The notes under the pieces were generated by a model. It searched no databases, had not been told where the DNA came from, and saw only the letters and a program-made list of their open reading frames with translations. A DNA stretch of 64,000 nt from Paractinoplanes pyxinae (GTDB taxonomy: Bacteria > Actinomycetota > Actinomycetes > Mycobacteriales > Micromonosporaceae), in contig NZ_JAPNTZ010000018.1 of assembly GCF_026626335.1 (NCBI RefSeq), forward strand, positions 124,001 through 188,000, given 5' to 3'. Each line of letters starts with the position of its first letter. The first letter of the stretch is position 1. A program made the position numbers and the translations under genes. Below are positions 16,622 through 26,491 of this stretch, piece by piece.

Positions 16622-17348
16622 GTACGCCGGCACCCTTGCACACGGCCGTGCTGCGGTGACTGCATGAGGCAGGTCGTCATGGGCCACTTCTGTAAAGCAT
16701 CCTAGGAGGCTGAGTGGCCGGAAATCCCGGGCGATCATGAGGGGGAATTTGGTTCGAACGGCGATGGGTTCGGGTGTCGTTGCCCCCACGCGCGCGGCCA
16801 ATGACCCCACCGACGAGCGGGCTCCACGGCAGGCCGCCTACGCCCTGATCGGCGAGCAGCGGGAACATTTCCTGCTACTCGCCGCGCTGCACCGAGTTGT
16901 ACTGGTCCTGCATGGTGTCGCCGCTCCCGGAAGCGTGACCCCCGGGTGGTCGTCGGGTTCTCAAATTTCGCGGAGCGTTGACACATGGACGCGAATCTAG
17001 TCAAGCCCCGCCAGTCGGCAGCGTGCTGCAGTTTCGCGAACTGCCACGCGAACATACTCGACGCGCCGAGATAGCGGCCTTGCCGGCCTTGACAACGTCG
17101 TGCAGCAAATCTGATCGCGCGGTACCGCTAAGTGGTTTCACGTTTAAGCGCGCGCCGGGCGCCGGGTACAAATCCATCCGCCAGGATCTGCTCTCGCGAG
17201 AGCACAAGCGCTCAGCGCCGAGCGCACGCGTTGACCGATCTCGGGGACATAAAAACACAGCTGCTGTCGGCGGAATTAGCACCGCGTAGGGAGCAAAGAG
17301 CCGTGCCCCCTACGCGATTCGCAGTCGTTACCACGCCATCATCAGGGC
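16622..17348. other. Long gene-poor stretch at the left end of the mobile island
   Basis: About 727 bases without a supported gene. The open frame at 16737-17000 (87 aa) has no ribosome binding site and no recognisable motif. The stretch contains the left copy of the repeat shared with 32420-32442 and an A/T-richer patch around 17100-17300. It is a plausible boundary between chromosomal and acquired DNA. Confidence 0.5.
16693..16715 (+). repeat. Left copy of candidate attachment-site repeat
   Basis: CATCCTAGGAGGCTG (16698-16712), preceded by TAAA plus one base, matches 32425-32439 exactly. Across TAAA-N-CATCCTAGGAGGCTG-N-GT only two positions differ. CTAG is rare in this base composition. 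The right copy lies 40 bases after the first integrase, so the pair may be attL and attR of the 16.7-32.4 kb island. Confidence 0.5.
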
Positions 17349-20156
17349 TCAAGCCTCGTCGTCGAGGTCGACTTCCTCGTCGGCTGATTGTGCAGTTCGG
17401 CGGTACTGGGGGTGGTCTTTGTCCATTTGGATAGCCGCGTGCAACGCGACGGGGTAGCGGGCGCGATCGGACCAGTACATGGTTTGGTGACAGAGTTGGG
17501 CGGTGGCGAACGCGAGCGCTTCGTGGGAGACCCGGTCGGTGAGCGCGATGGGGAAGATCTCGGTGGCGGTCATCGAGTACCACGGCTCGGGGATCTCGCT
17601 TTTGCGGCGTTCTTCCTTGATGTCGGACATGACGGCGCATTGCGCGTCCCACCTGGTGTATTTGGCGCCGAGCCGGCCCGAGTTGCCGCCGTCGTAGTTG
17701 CGGGGCACGTTGCACAGCAGCCAGACCGGTGTGCCGAAGTCGGTCTCGATCTTGTACAGCGCGTTGGATGTCTCGCCTTCCTTCGTGGCGTCTCGGCTGC
17801 TGAGCTGGTGTGTGTACCCGGTGGGTGGGGGCACGCGGTCATCGGCGATGTTGACACGGATGATCGCGTCGGGCCGTTCGTCTGCGGGCAGGCTGTAGCC
17901 GGGCAGCCAGTATTTGCTCTTGCCGGTGTCGGGTCGTTTACCTTGCTTGCTGTTTTGCAGGCCGTCCCAGATGCGCCGGGCGCTGTCTTCGTCGACGGTG
18001 ATCACGTAGGGGCGTCCGTCGAGGTCTTCGACGAGGTCTTCGAGGGCTTGTTCGATGACGGTGCCGAGGTCGTCCCAGCGCTGGCGATAGGACTTCTTAC
18101 TACCGCTCTCCGTCGGGTAGTCGGTGGCGTGGAACTGGTTCTGGGCGGTGCGGTAGGGCTGCCAGCGGGCCGTGGTCGAGCTCCAGCCGTGCAGTTGCCA
18201 CACGTCGCCGGAAGCAGTTGGCGGGATCAGGGCGGTGGCCGTCACGATGGCTTTGGGTGCGCCTTTCTCGCCCTTGCGATTGTTCTGCTGGCGGATGTGG
18301 AAGCCGACGTGAGCGAGGCGGTCGGCCCCATAGACGGCATGCCGGGCTTCGGGCCGCAGGGCGTTGGCGATGCGGTCGTCGATGATGCCCAGCGAGCGGT
18401 ACAGGTCGAGCAGTGCCATCTCGCACGGATGATCGGGCGTTTTTTGCTCGATGATGCCCTTGTCGTTCGCGCCGAGCAGGTACTGGCTGGCGATGTCGCG
18501 AGCGGCCAGGATGGTCTTGGTCTGTGGTTTGGCGTCCAGCTCCTGCAACGCGGCCTTCTTGAGGCCGGGGGCGTCCTCGGTGGTGGGCATGTGGGTCTCG
18601 CACCAGGTGCCGACCAGGACACCGCCGGCAGAGTCGAGCGCCGCTTGCGCAGGCTTCAACGCCTTCGTGCGGCCGTTCGGGCTGCCGTGGGCGAGGAAAT
18701 CGCCCATGAAGTGGAATACCGCGGTGATGGTGCCGCCGTAGAGGTCGATCTCTTGGCCGTCGCGGGGGTCGAGGCCCTTGGTGTCGAGGCCGTAGGTATT
18801 GGCGAGGGTGTTGAGCATCCGTAGGCGGGTCTCGTCGCGGTACCAGAGGCAGACCAGGCGCAGCTTGGTGAAGCCGGCGGCCTTGACCGCGGCGGTTATG
18901 GAAGCGGGGTCGGGGAACGCGGAGCCCTTGGCTCGGAGCCGGATGTCTTCGCCGGACTCGCGGGCGGCTTTGCGCCGGTCCATCTCGGCCTTGGACACTT
19001 TTTCCGGGTCGGTGGGGCGATGCGGCCATGTCAGGGTGGTGGCGCGGGCGACGAGGGGCTCGGCTTGGTCGCCGAATTGCTGGAGGACGTGGGTGTTGAG
19101 CACGCGCAGGTGGTGCATGCCGGTGCCAACCCCGATGGGGAACTGCTTGTTCTTGGCCAGCACTGGCCAGATCTGGCCGGGGCGTTCCCGGGGGAACGTC
19201 AGCTTGGGCTTGCCGTCCGGCCCGGCCGCGGCGATGGCTTCGGCGCGCATCCGCTGTTCGGACTGCGAGCGGGTCGCGATGGCCTTCAGGATGGAGTAGT
19301 CCATGTCGAGGCGTCCGAGCGCTTCGAGCGCGTATCGGCTGATCGTGCGGGCTCCACCGCCGCCGTGCAGGGCCACCTCGAGGACCGGCCGATTTTCTCC
19401 CGGTTGGACGGCCAGGACGGTCCTTCCAAAGATCAACGAGTCGGAGATGCGGGTCACCTTGGAGGTCACCATGAGCACCGGGTGAACGATGTTGGGCATC
19501 GTCTCCAGGCTCAGGGTGGTCCGCGACAGCGCGTATCGGCCACCCTGGTCACTCTCCCACGGATCGTCGAGGGCGATCAGCCCGCCGGTGACGTCCGGGC
19601 GCAACCCGATGGTGAGCCCGTCACGGACCTTCCATGGGCGGGCAGCCAGCTTCTGCGCCAGTCCCCAGGCGACGGTGCGGAACACCCAGTTCGGGGCGAT
19701 CGGCTGGGTACCGGCCTTCGGTTGAATGTGTTCGGCCAGGTTGGTCGCGATTTGCGGCGTCTCCGCGATGCTCTGCGCGACCGCGGGTGGCTGCCGCAGA
19801 TCGATGTCTTGGACCGCCACCCCGTGGGCCAAACCGTGGGTGAGGGCGAACACCCGGCACAGCAGCTTGTCGTCGATGGGCTCCCGCGAGGCCAGAAACG
19901 GCTGCGGGCCGCTAGGTTCGAAGTACACGTATCCACCGGTCAGCACGCTGAGCACGGTGGTGGCGATCGAGTACGGCGCCTGCGCGGACTCGTTGCCGTA
20001 GCGGTCCTTGCAGGAGCGTTCGAAGTTCTCCCAGAGGGATCGGGTCTCGGAGCTCAGGTGCCGCAGGTACACGACGTCGTCGCCGACCAGGTCGGGGGTG
20101 CAGCGGTAGGCGAGCGTGTCGAGATAGCGGCCGGGCTCACGGCGTTGGGGGGTCAC
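17349..20156 (-). CDS. pPIWI_RE family PIWI/Argonaute-like protein
   Basis: This is a 935-aa protein, GTG start at 20156 overlapping the helicase stop (GTGA). The gene order nuclease, DinG-like helicase, large PIWI-like protein defines the pPIWI_RE module of Burroughs, Iyer and Aravind. The N-terminal half should be the pPIWI_RE_X region (RYLDTLAYRCTPDLVGDD near the start). The C-terminal half has RNase H/PIWI-like strands such as PYVITVDEDSARRIWDGL (about residue 710), IIRVNIADD, and HQLSSRDATKEG. The C terminus is acidic. PIWI proteins bind a guide nucleic acid and its target. Catalytic status cannot be judged without alignment. Length fits the family (about 900-1000 aa). Confidence 0.85.
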   Translation of the reverse strand: MTPQRREPGRYLDTLAYRCTPDLVGDDVVYLRHLSSETRSLWENFERSCKDRYGNESAQAPYSIATTVLSVLTGGYVYFEPSGPQPFLASREPIDDKLLCRVFALTHGLAHGVAVQDIDLRQPPAVAQSIAETPQIATNLAEHIQPKAGTQPIAPNWVFRTVAWGLAQKLAARPWKVRDGLTIGLRPDVTGGLIALDDPWESDQGGRYALSRTTLSLETMPNIVHPVLMVTSKVTRISDSLIFGRTVLAVQPGENRPVLEVALHGGGGARTISRYALEALGRLDMDYSILKAIATRSQSEQRMRAEAIAAAGPDGKPKLTFPRERPGQIWPVLAKNKQFPIGVGTGMHHLRVLNTHVLQQFGDQAEPLVARATTLTWPHRPTDPEKVSKAEMDRRKAARESGEDIRLRAKGSAFPDPASITAAVKAAGFTKLRLVCLWYRDETRLRMLNTLANTYGLDTKGLDPRDGQEIDLYGGTITAVFHFMGDFLAHGSPNGRTKALKPAQAALDSAGGVLVGTWCETHMPTTEDAPGLKKAALQELDAKPQTKTILAARDIASQYLLGANDKGIIEQKTPDHPCEMALLDLYRSLGIIDDRIANALRPEARHAVYGADRLAHVGFHIRQQNNRKGEKGAPKAIVTATALIPPTASGDVWQLHGWSSTTARWQPYRTAQNQFHATDYPTESGSKKSYRQRWDDLGTVIEQALEDLVEDLDGRPYVITVDEDSARRIWDGLQNSKQGKRPDTGKSKYWLPGYSLPADERPDAIIRVNIADDRVPPPTGYTHQLSSRDATKEGETSNALYKIETDFGTPVWLLCNVPRNYDGGNSGRLGAKYTRWDAQCAVMSDIKEERRKSEIPEPWYSMTATEIFPIALTDRVSHEALAFATAQLCHQTMYWSDRARYPVALHAAIQMDKDHPQYRRTAQSADEEVDLDDEA

Positions 20157-23100
20157 TCGTCCTCTTCTCGGGAGACATCTGTCAGGGGGTACTCGGTGGG
20201 GTCGATGCCGGCGTACGACAGGAACGCGTTGAGTGCTTCGCCGTACAGGTCGTTCATCTGCGCGCGCACGTCGGGTGGCCATTTGGCGTGGATGCGGCGC
20301 AGGATGGTGTCGAGGTCGGCGCTCCAGGTGTCCTCGTGGAAAGCGTGGTCGACCATGTGCAGGACGGCTTCGGTGCCGCCGCGGCGAGCTCGGCCGGCGA
20401 GCTGGATGAGGTCGACGATCATGCCGGCGACGACTTCCTCTTGCAGGGACTTCTGCATGGAGGTGAACTGGTTGGCTGAGCGCAAGAGCAGCCGAAGCCG
20501 GTCCCAGGCGGCGTCGCGGGCGCCGGCGAGCGCGGCGATTGGGTTGCTGCTGCCCTCGGCGGGCAGGGCGCGTATGCCGGCGGCGTTGATGCTGGCGTAC
20601 ATCTCCGACGGCTCGCTGAGCAGTGCCAGCGGCCGCACGCAGAGGTAGACCGAGCGGACCGCGGAGCGGATGCCCTTGACGATGTTGAGCCCGCGCGCGA
20701 TCACCGATAGCGGCACGACCAGGATGTTGCCCCGGTCGGGGAAGGTCTCGAATTCCTCGCTGGTCAGCCGTACGGCGCGGTTCTCCCGCGGCAGTTCCGG
20801 GTTGTGGCTGTGCCGATCCTCGGCGTGCACGGCTACGCACAGCCCTTCTCGGTAGGAGCCGGACTCGGAAATGCCGCGGGCGATCCACGCGCACTGGTCG
20901 TAGGAGTTCGCCACGACGAGCACATGCGCGCGGTCGGGGTCGTTGGTGACGGCTTTTTCCAGCTCGCTGCGGATGTAGCGGTCGTAGAGCTGGTCGCCGA
21001 GTTCGATCAGGGCGCCGCGTTTGCGGCTGGGGTGAAGCCCGGACACCTTGATCGGCTCGCCGAACAGCGGGTGGCCTTTGCCGTACTCGATACGGCGTTT
21101 GCGGGCGCGGATGGAGCGGGCTTGCGCGTCGGTCATCCACCAGCGGACCGGCGCGTTGACGTGCTCGCGGACCGCTTGCGGGAAGAACGCGGTCGCGGAC
21201 AGCCCCATGACGGGCCGCTCGACGCCGGCCAGGCTCAGCGAGACGATCCCACCAAGTTCAGAGGTGAACAGGTGCGGGTCGCCGCCGATGGTCTGCGCGA
21301 CCAGTTCGGCGCTGCGCTCCTTGTCGTCGAGTCCGGTGACGCGGTAGCCGGTCAGGGACCGGCCGAGCATCCCGATCGGCATCACGGCGGTGATCGCCGA
21401 GTTCTGCAGCTGGTCGATGATCTTCTGGGCGGAGCGCAGTCCGGAGGAGCGGAAACGCTGCGCGGTGCTGCGGACCTCGGCCAGGGCCTCGTCGAGTTCG
21501 ATCATTACAGCGCGGGTTGCCAGCAGGTTGATGATCTGCGCCCGGCGGTGCCCGTCGCTGATCGACTCGCTGAGCAGTTCGTGCAGTTGGATCTTGACAG
21601 CGTCGAGCAGCAGCTCGCCCCGGGGTCCTACCAGCGCGCTCAGGCCGCGTTGCACATCGGCCCAGACGGATTCAAGCGTGCCGCTGGCGCGTCCGTGCCG
21701 GTCCTCTTGCCGGTAGCGCTCAGGCATCAGCGCGTTGATCCGTTCGACGACCTCGGTGGGGATCCCGGCGTCGCCGAGGTCAAGATCGGGCCACATCAGG
21801 GCAGCGAGCGTACGGTCGCGGCCTCGGGCCATGTGCCAGCGGCTGCTGGTCTGGTCGGGGACGCGGTCCTTGGCCCGCGCGTCCTCGACGACGGTCAGCT
21901 TGAGGCTGTTGCGGCAGATGCTCAGCAGCAGGAACTCGGCCATGAGCCGCACGTGGCTGACCGACGGCAGCAGTTCGTTCTCGTCGTCGATGGGCAGCCG
22001 CTTCGCGTCGGTGTCCATCGCCTGCGGGGCGGAGGTCCAATGCCGGCGCGAGTGCAGCTTCACGTCGCTGGCGCAGCGGTCGATGGCCCGCGACTGGAAC
22101 TGGTCGACCTCGTCGATGAGCACGGCATGGCAGGTGCGCAGCGCGAACTCGGCGGCCGTCAACGTGTACACGGGGCGGCCGTCGAGGTTGATTCCGATCC
22201 GCAGGGTGCCCTGCAGGAACAGGAAGTGGTTCATGACGACCACGTTGGCGTCGCATGCCTGGTAGACCGGGGTGAACTTGCTGCAGGTCGGGATCCACGG
22301 GCAGGCCGATGCACCGACGCCCTGACGGGTCAGCGACAGGCAGGGCTCACGGCCGGGCGGGTAGTCTCCCGTGGCCTCGGTGAACTCCCGTTGTGCGCAG
22401 CCGTAGGCGAGCGGGTCGATGTCGCGTTGCCCGCGCAAACCCCAGTCGCCGGGCGCTTCGGGGTCCTCGTCGATCAGCGACGCGTGCTTGACGGCCCGGT
22501 CCTGCATGCTGCTGGTGGACATCAAGTGCGCGCAGCTCGGCGTGTGGTCCCAGGAGCGCGGCTTGGCCTGCAGGTGGGCGAGGTCGCCTTGGATGTTCCA
22601 GGTCATGGCCAGGCAGGCCTTGATGTCGGGCTGCACGATGGTCAGACGCAGGTTGTTTAAGGCGAACCAGCTGGCCAGGACGCGAACCAGGACGCTCTTG
22701 CCGGTGCCGGTGGGGGCGTGGAAGATTTCCAGGCCGCCGGCCGACATCGTCAGCACGTCGGCCGGCGAGACGGTGTCGGAAGTCTGCAACACCTCGAACA
22801 GCCCGGACAGCGTGGTGTGCAGGAACCGTTTGCCGGTCGGGAACCGTTCGTCGATCTCGGCGGCCAGGGCCAGCAACTCGTCCTTGGGGATTCGCAGCTC
22901 GCTCGCGTGGGCGACGGTCGAGACGTGCGGCAGCCGATCGAGGTCGAACGCTTCGGTGAAGTGCGGGTAGCGGGGGATGCTCACCCGGCCGGAAATCTGA
23001 CCGCAGTCCTTGACGTAGATCGTCGGGGTGATCCACGTTCCGGGGCCGGCGAAGTCCGGCGGCTTCGGGCGGGCGCTGGGCCGCCGGAACCGGGCGGTCT

Positions 23101-23500
23101 GACGATCGGCGTAGTCCAGCAGGTTCCCGCCGACCCGGGGGAACGCGGCGTCGGCCGTGAACGGGTTGGCCCCGGCCAGCTCGAAAGCCGCGATCGGGCC
23201 CGGTTCGTCGTCCTCGCCGGGATCCTGCGGGACCAGGGCGGTGCGGGCGGCGACCGAGAACGCTCGGTGCTCGGCCAGATCGGCCGGAGCGACCGAGCCG
23301 AGCAGGGCGATGCGCTGCTTCTCGTCGTGGGTCAGGTCGCTCCAACGGTCCCACGCCGTGTACTTGCCCGACAGCAGGAACGCCGCGTCGGCGAACCCGG
23401 CTGCGTCGCGGGCATCCCCGGCCATACGGCGGGGGAAGTAGTGGGCCGCCAGCGCCAGGGCGGCGTTCACGACGCTGGTCTGCACAGTGGGATCGCTCAT
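20153..23500 (-). CDS. DinG/XPD-like helicase of the pPIWI_RE system
   Basis: This is a 1115-aa superfamily 2 helicase. Walker A is HAPTGTGKSV (about 261-270). Cysteines at about 368, 387, 400 and 406 (CPWIPTC), then DANVVVMNHFLFL, match the iron-sulfur and NH motif region of XPD/DinG helicases. Walker B is VLIDEVDQF (about 460-468), with DEVD where DEAH is common. Near the C terminus are SVIARGLNIVKG and QLAGRARRGG (motif VI). It would unwind DNA or RNA-DNA duplexes 5' to 3' to expose or clear PIWI targets. ATG 23500 overlaps the nuclease stop (ATGA), and its own stop overlaps the PIWI start, so stoichiometric expression is likely. Confidence 0.9.
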   Translation of the reverse strand: MSDPTVQTSVVNAALALAAHYFPRRMAGDARDAAGFADAAFLLSGKYTAWDRWSDLTHDEKQRIALLGSVAPADLAEHRAFSVAARTALVPQDPGEDDEPGPIAAFELAGANPFTADAAFPRVGGNLLDYADRQTARFRRPSARPKPPDFAGPGTWITPTIYVKDCGQISGRVSIPRYPHFTEAFDLDRLPHVSTVAHASELRIPKDELLALAAEIDERFPTGKRFLHTTLSGLFEVLQTSDTVSPADVLTMSAGGLEIFHAPTGTGKSVLVRVLASWFALNNLRLTIVQPDIKACLAMTWNIQGDLAHLQAKPRSWDHTPSCAHLMSTSSMQDRAVKHASLIDEDPEAPGDWGLRGQRDIDPLAYGCAQREFTEATGDYPPGREPCLSLTRQGVGASACPWIPTCSKFTPVYQACDANVVVMNHFLFLQGTLRIGINLDGRPVYTLTAAEFALRTCHAVLIDEVDQFQSRAIDRCASDVKLHSRRHWTSAPQAMDTDAKRLPIDDENELLPSVSHVRLMAEFLLLSICRNSLKLTVVEDARAKDRVPDQTSSRWHMARGRDRTLAALMWPDLDLGDAGIPTEVVERINALMPERYRQEDRHGRASGTLESVWADVQRGLSALVGPRGELLLDAVKIQLHELLSESISDGHRRAQIINLLATRAVMIELDEALAEVRSTAQRFRSSGLRSAQKIIDQLQNSAITAVMPIGMLGRSLTGYRVTGLDDKERSAELVAQTIGGDPHLFTSELGGIVSLSLAGVERPVMGLSATAFFPQAVREHVNAPVRWWMTDAQARSIRARKRRIEYGKGHPLFGEPIKVSGLHPSRKRGALIELGDQLYDRYIRSELEKAVTNDPDRAHVLVVANSYDQCAWIARGISESGSYREGLCVAVHAEDRHSHNPELPRENRAVRLTSEEFETFPDRGNILVVPLSVIARGLNIVKGIRSAVRSVYLCVRPLALLSEPSEMYASINAAGIRALPAEGSSNPIAALAGARDAAWDRLRLLLRSANQFTSMQKSLQEEVVAGMIVDLIQLAGRARRGGTEAVLHMVDHAFHEDTWSADLDTILRRIHAKWPPDVRAQMNDLYGEALNAFLSYAGIDPTEYPLTDVSREEDE

Positions 23501-24753
23501 GCCCAGCTCACCCCCGCCCGGGTGCAGACGAACTCGCCGAAAGCCGAGGCGGTGATCGCCTTCATGCCCCAGCGGGCGCACACCTCGGATAGCAGGGGGA
23601 TCTGCCCGGCCCGGTAGTCCGGGACCACGAGCCATTCGGCACCGCCGCGGTCGCCTTCCTGCGCGTGGATGAGGCTGCCGAGCGTTGCTGCCGACGTGTA
23701 GTCCTTGACGTCGACCTTGAAGGGCTTGTCCGTGCCCGGGACCGTCACGCGCAGGTCGTAGGCGTCCAGCGAAGGCCAGAGTTCCACTTTTAGGCCGCGT
23801 TTGCGCAACTGGTCACGCAGCGCCAGCTCCGGAATGCCCGGGACGGTGGTGTAGCGCCAAACGCCCCGGACCAGAGCCTTGTGCTTGTCCACCGGCCTCG
23901 GCTCGGGGATCTCCTCCAGGTCGGGGAACAGCACCTGCTCGCGGGCTGCCAGCCGGTCCGGCCGCGGTTCGGGAAGCAACACGGCCGGGGATGAGTCCTT
24001 GGCCGGGCTGAACAGGTATGAGGCACCCATCTCCGCGTGCGGGGCGTGCCAGCATCGCGCCGAGCCTGTCAGGGTGCCGGCGCTCTTGCGCAGCACCAGC
24101 CGCATCGGCCACCGGCAGATCGGGCACCCGTACCACCAGCCCTGGTGCGTCGAGCCGTACGGGATGTCCTGGTAGAACTCGACCACGCTCGGCGGCAGCC
24201 GCAGGTCCGCCAGGTCGGCGGTAGGGCCGGCCGGGTACCGGATCAGGTCCTCGCGGCCGTTCTCGTAGATCGATTGGACGCCCTGCTTGCTCAACGCCAG
24301 GTACACCGTCTCCTGCTCGACTTCCTCGCGCAGTTCCCGCCCGCCCGCCACGCTCGTCACCCGGTTGAGCCTGCGCAGCGTATGCAGCAGCATCCGTTGC
24401 TCGAAGTCCAGGTCGAAAGCGTTCTCCGCGACCTGCCCGTCCTGATCGACGACCGACAGTCCTTGGAGGTCGACCGGGTCGACTCCTGTGGGCAGCAGTT
24501 GCGCCAGATCCCCCGACAGCGCGTCACGAAACTGCCCGAACGGCAGCGGGTTGCCGGGCCCGCGCGCAGCCATGACGGTGCCGTGGCACTCCATCAGCGT
24601 CGCCAGCCGCTGTTCCGGGTTCTGCCCGGGGCTGGTCAGGGCCTTCGCCCCGTGTACGGCCGCTTTGGTCACGAGATAGCGAGCATGAAGATCACTGAAT
24701 GTGCTGGTGTCATCATTGACAGCATTGGTCACGAGGGCGGATGTTAGACCCAC
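23497..24753 (-). CDS. REase_pPIWI_RE: PD-(D/E)XK nuclease with zinc ribbon
   Basis: This is a 418-aa protein. The C-terminal quarter contains YDLRVTVPGTDKPFKVDVKDY (Asp333, then Asp348-x-Lys350), a PD-(D/E)XK core with D in the E position. A zinc ribbon, CPICRWPMRL...C (Cys210, Cys213, Cys234), precedes it. The N-terminal 200 residues are helical and probably form the partner-binding region seen in pPIWI_RE nucleases. It would cut DNA under guidance or licensing by the PIWI protein. The GTG at 24753 has GGAGG directly before it; a second GTG seven codons later is possible. It lies 48 bases after the regulator stop. Confidence 0.88.
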   Translation of the reverse strand: MGLTSALVTNAVNDDTSTFSDLHARYLVTKAAVHGAKALTSPGQNPEQRLATLMECHGTVMAARGPGNPLPFGQFRDALSGDLAQLLPTGVDPVDLQGLSVVDQDGQVAENAFDLDFEQRMLLHTLRRLNRVTSVAGGRELREEVEQETVYLALSKQGVQSIYENGREDLIRYPAGPTADLADLRLPPSVVEFYQDIPYGSTHQGWWYGCPICRWPMRLVLRKSAGTLTGSARCWHAPHAEMGASYLFSPAKDSSPAVLLPEPRPDRLAAREQVLFPDLEEIPEPRPVDKHKALVRGVWRYTTVPGIPELALRDQLRKRGLKVELWPSLDAYDLRVTVPGTDKPFKVDVKDYTSAATLGSLIHAQEGDRGGAEWLVVPDYRAGQIPLLSEVCARWGMKAITASAFGEFVCTRAGVSWA

Positions 24754-24801
24754 CCTCCGACAAAAAACCGGCCCAGCGGCGCCCCGGCCCAGTGTCAGAA
24801 A

Positions 24802-26082
24802 TCAGACGCGGTTGTGAAGCCCACTAACGTCCACCCCGGGATACCGCTGGCGGTAAAGGTCAGCGAACGCCGTCACGTGATGCTGCCCAAGTTCGGTCAA
24901 CTTCCACCGGAACTCCTCCACATGCGTACCACCGGCGGCGAGCACCGGAACCGACTCGATCAGCCCTCGGCTCGGCGACCCACCGACCGCCTGGCGATAG
25001 CCGACACCGAGAAAGAACAACGCCCGTCCCGCCAGACGGTCCTCCGGCAACCCCTCCGGCTCGGCCGCCGCGACCCGGACCAGAACGCCCCACAACCACT
25101 CCGACAGCAAATGCGGCTCATGATCGACCTGCACGGGCTCGTCCAACCCCGCGCGCGCCGCTGCCCGCCCACGCCGGGTGATCTCCACCAGCACCCGGGC
25201 TACCTCACCGACTGCAGGGTGTTCGATGACATCCTCGGTCACGATCACCAGGCCACGACGGGCCAGGGCATGAACTGTTCCGCCCGTACCCGGGTCGTGA
25301 ACTCCACGTCGGCGTAGCCGCTCCTGCAAGCGGGTGTAACCCGTCCGTGTCGGCGCTGCTTTCAGCGTCAGCGGGAGCTGACGCCACTCGGCGGCCTTCG
25401 GCACGGGCAACCGCCGCAGCCGCCGCATCCACATCTCCGTGGCCGTCATCCGGTCGTCGCGCATGATCTCACCCAGATACACGCGCTGGCGTTCATTGAG
25501 CGCCGCCCATGCAGCGATCGCCGCCCTCGAGTGGCCAGTGCGATCGGGGGCCTCCACCAGCGGCGCGGACTCCTGAGGCCGGGTACGCATCCACGCGTCC
25601 AAAACCATCCGCGTCGATACGCGGTAGACCTTGGCCAGCGTAGTCACCAGCCGACCAGTCGCCTCGGGCTCGTTCCAACCCTGACCCGCGAGCGGCTCGC
25701 CGCATTCAAGCGCGGACAAGACCCCTGCCGACACGCCCAATTCCTGGCCAACCGGAGATGCCCTCACCGCAGTCGCTGCGTCAGCGAGCCGCAGCCCAAC
25801 AGCGAATCGCAAATCCGCTAGCGTCTCACGACCGGGCTCAACGTCGATCAACTCATCGGGGCGACACCCCACCGCCTCCGCCAAGCGCTCTGCCTGCACC
25901 GGGCTCGCTGCGCGTAGCCCTTCCTCGAAAAGGAAGACCTCCCGGCCGGACATCCCAGCCAGCGCGGCCACATCGCGTCGTGCAAAGCCGCACGTTCTCC
26001 TGCGGGCGGCCAGAGCGCCCGGGATGAGCGGGCGAGTCGACGGTGCGGCCGGGCTAAGACTGACAGTGGTCATCATCACCAC
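24802..26082 (-). CDS. XRE-type transcriptional regulator upstream of pPIWI_RE
   Basis: This is a 426-aa protein with an N-terminal helix-turn-helix of XRE type (about residues 22-80: GALAARRRTCGFARRDVAAL, then EEGLRAASPVQAERLAEAVG) and a second, weaker one (about 88-155: LRLADAATAVRASPVGQELG). The long C-terminal half is predicted helical and carries no enzyme motif; it may sense a ligand or the guide-loading state. It is the first gene transcribed toward the pPIWI_RE genes and probably controls them. It starts at GTG 26082 or one of the two ATG codons that follow. A LexA-box-like site lies about 130 bases upstream. Confidence 0.8.
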   Translation of the reverse strand: MVMMTTVSLSPAAPSTRPLIPGALAARRRTCGFARRDVAALAGMSGREVFLFEEGLRAASPVQAERLAEAVGCRPDELIDVEPGRETLADLRFAVGLRLADAATAVRASPVGQELGVSAGVLSALECGEPLAGQGWNEPEATGRLVTTLAKVYRVSTRMVLDAWMRTRPQESAPLVEAPDRTGHSRAAIAAWAALNERQRVYLGEIMRDDRMTATEMWMRRLRRLPVPKAAEWRQLPLTLKAAPTRTGYTRLQERLRRRGVHDPGTGGTVHALARRGLVIVTEDVIEHPAVGEVARVLVEITRRGRAAARAGLDEPVQVDHEPHLLSEWLWGVLVRVAAAEPEGLPEDRLAGRALFFLGVGYRQAVGGSPSRGLIESVPVLAAGGTHVEEFRWKLTELGQHHVTAFADLYRQRYPGVDVSGLHNRV

Positions 26083-26491
26083 CTCAGTCCCAGATCGTCA
26101 CGCACAACCCTCATCGTCATCGCAACCGTCACCACCTGCGACGATAGCCCGCCATCAAGCGCGGCGCAGGGAACCCGTCCAGCCTCGCACGCAGCTCCAC
26201 CCCAACCGACTATCGAACACATGTTTGATTTTGGCACAGAGGAGCCGACAAGGTCGAGCCATCACCCAGGACAGGCTCTGGTCGACGCTTCTTGTTGGAC
26301 GACCGGCCAGCCGTCCTTTTGACGGCCCGGGCCCCTCCCCACCACCAGCCGACCGAAGATTCACCGTGCGCACCATCGGTGTGGCGCTATGCCGACCCAC
26401 AGTGTGGTCGGGCGGCGTCGCGGCCTATCGGGCGAGCTGTCTAATCGCGCAGCGTCGTGGTGCACGACGAACCTGACTGCGTCCCTCCCTT
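26083..26491. other. Intergenic region with SOS-box-like site
   Basis: The region between the pentapeptide-repeat gene and the regulator of the pPIWI_RE operon, both on the minus strand, holds no gene I can support; frames on the plus strand are shadows. It contains the palindrome described separately, which probably lies in the promoter of the regulator. Confidence 0.5.
26213..26228. promoter_or_regulatory. LexA/SOS-box-like operator upstream of the pPIWI_RE operon
   Basis: TCGAACACATGTTTGA matches the actinobacterial and Gram-positive LexA site TCGAAC-N4-GTTCGA at 11 of 12 fixed positions (one T for C in the right half-site). It lies about 130 bases before the regulator start at 26082. LexA autoproteolysis would then induce the operon after DNA damage. 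Binding is inferred from sequence only. Confidence 0.5.

Noticed and set aside
16737..17000. 87-aa frame near the left repeat
   Set aside because: No ribosome binding site or recognisable motif; low-confidence in composition.
20804..22660. 618-aa plus-strand frame
   Set aside because: Antisense shadow of the DinG-like helicase, produced by high GC at third positions.
26213..26228. Tested as the only copy of an SOS box
   Set aside because: I looked for other SOS boxes before JetA and the integrases; similar CGAAC...GTTCG groups near 16749 and 32459 have wrong spacing and were rejected.
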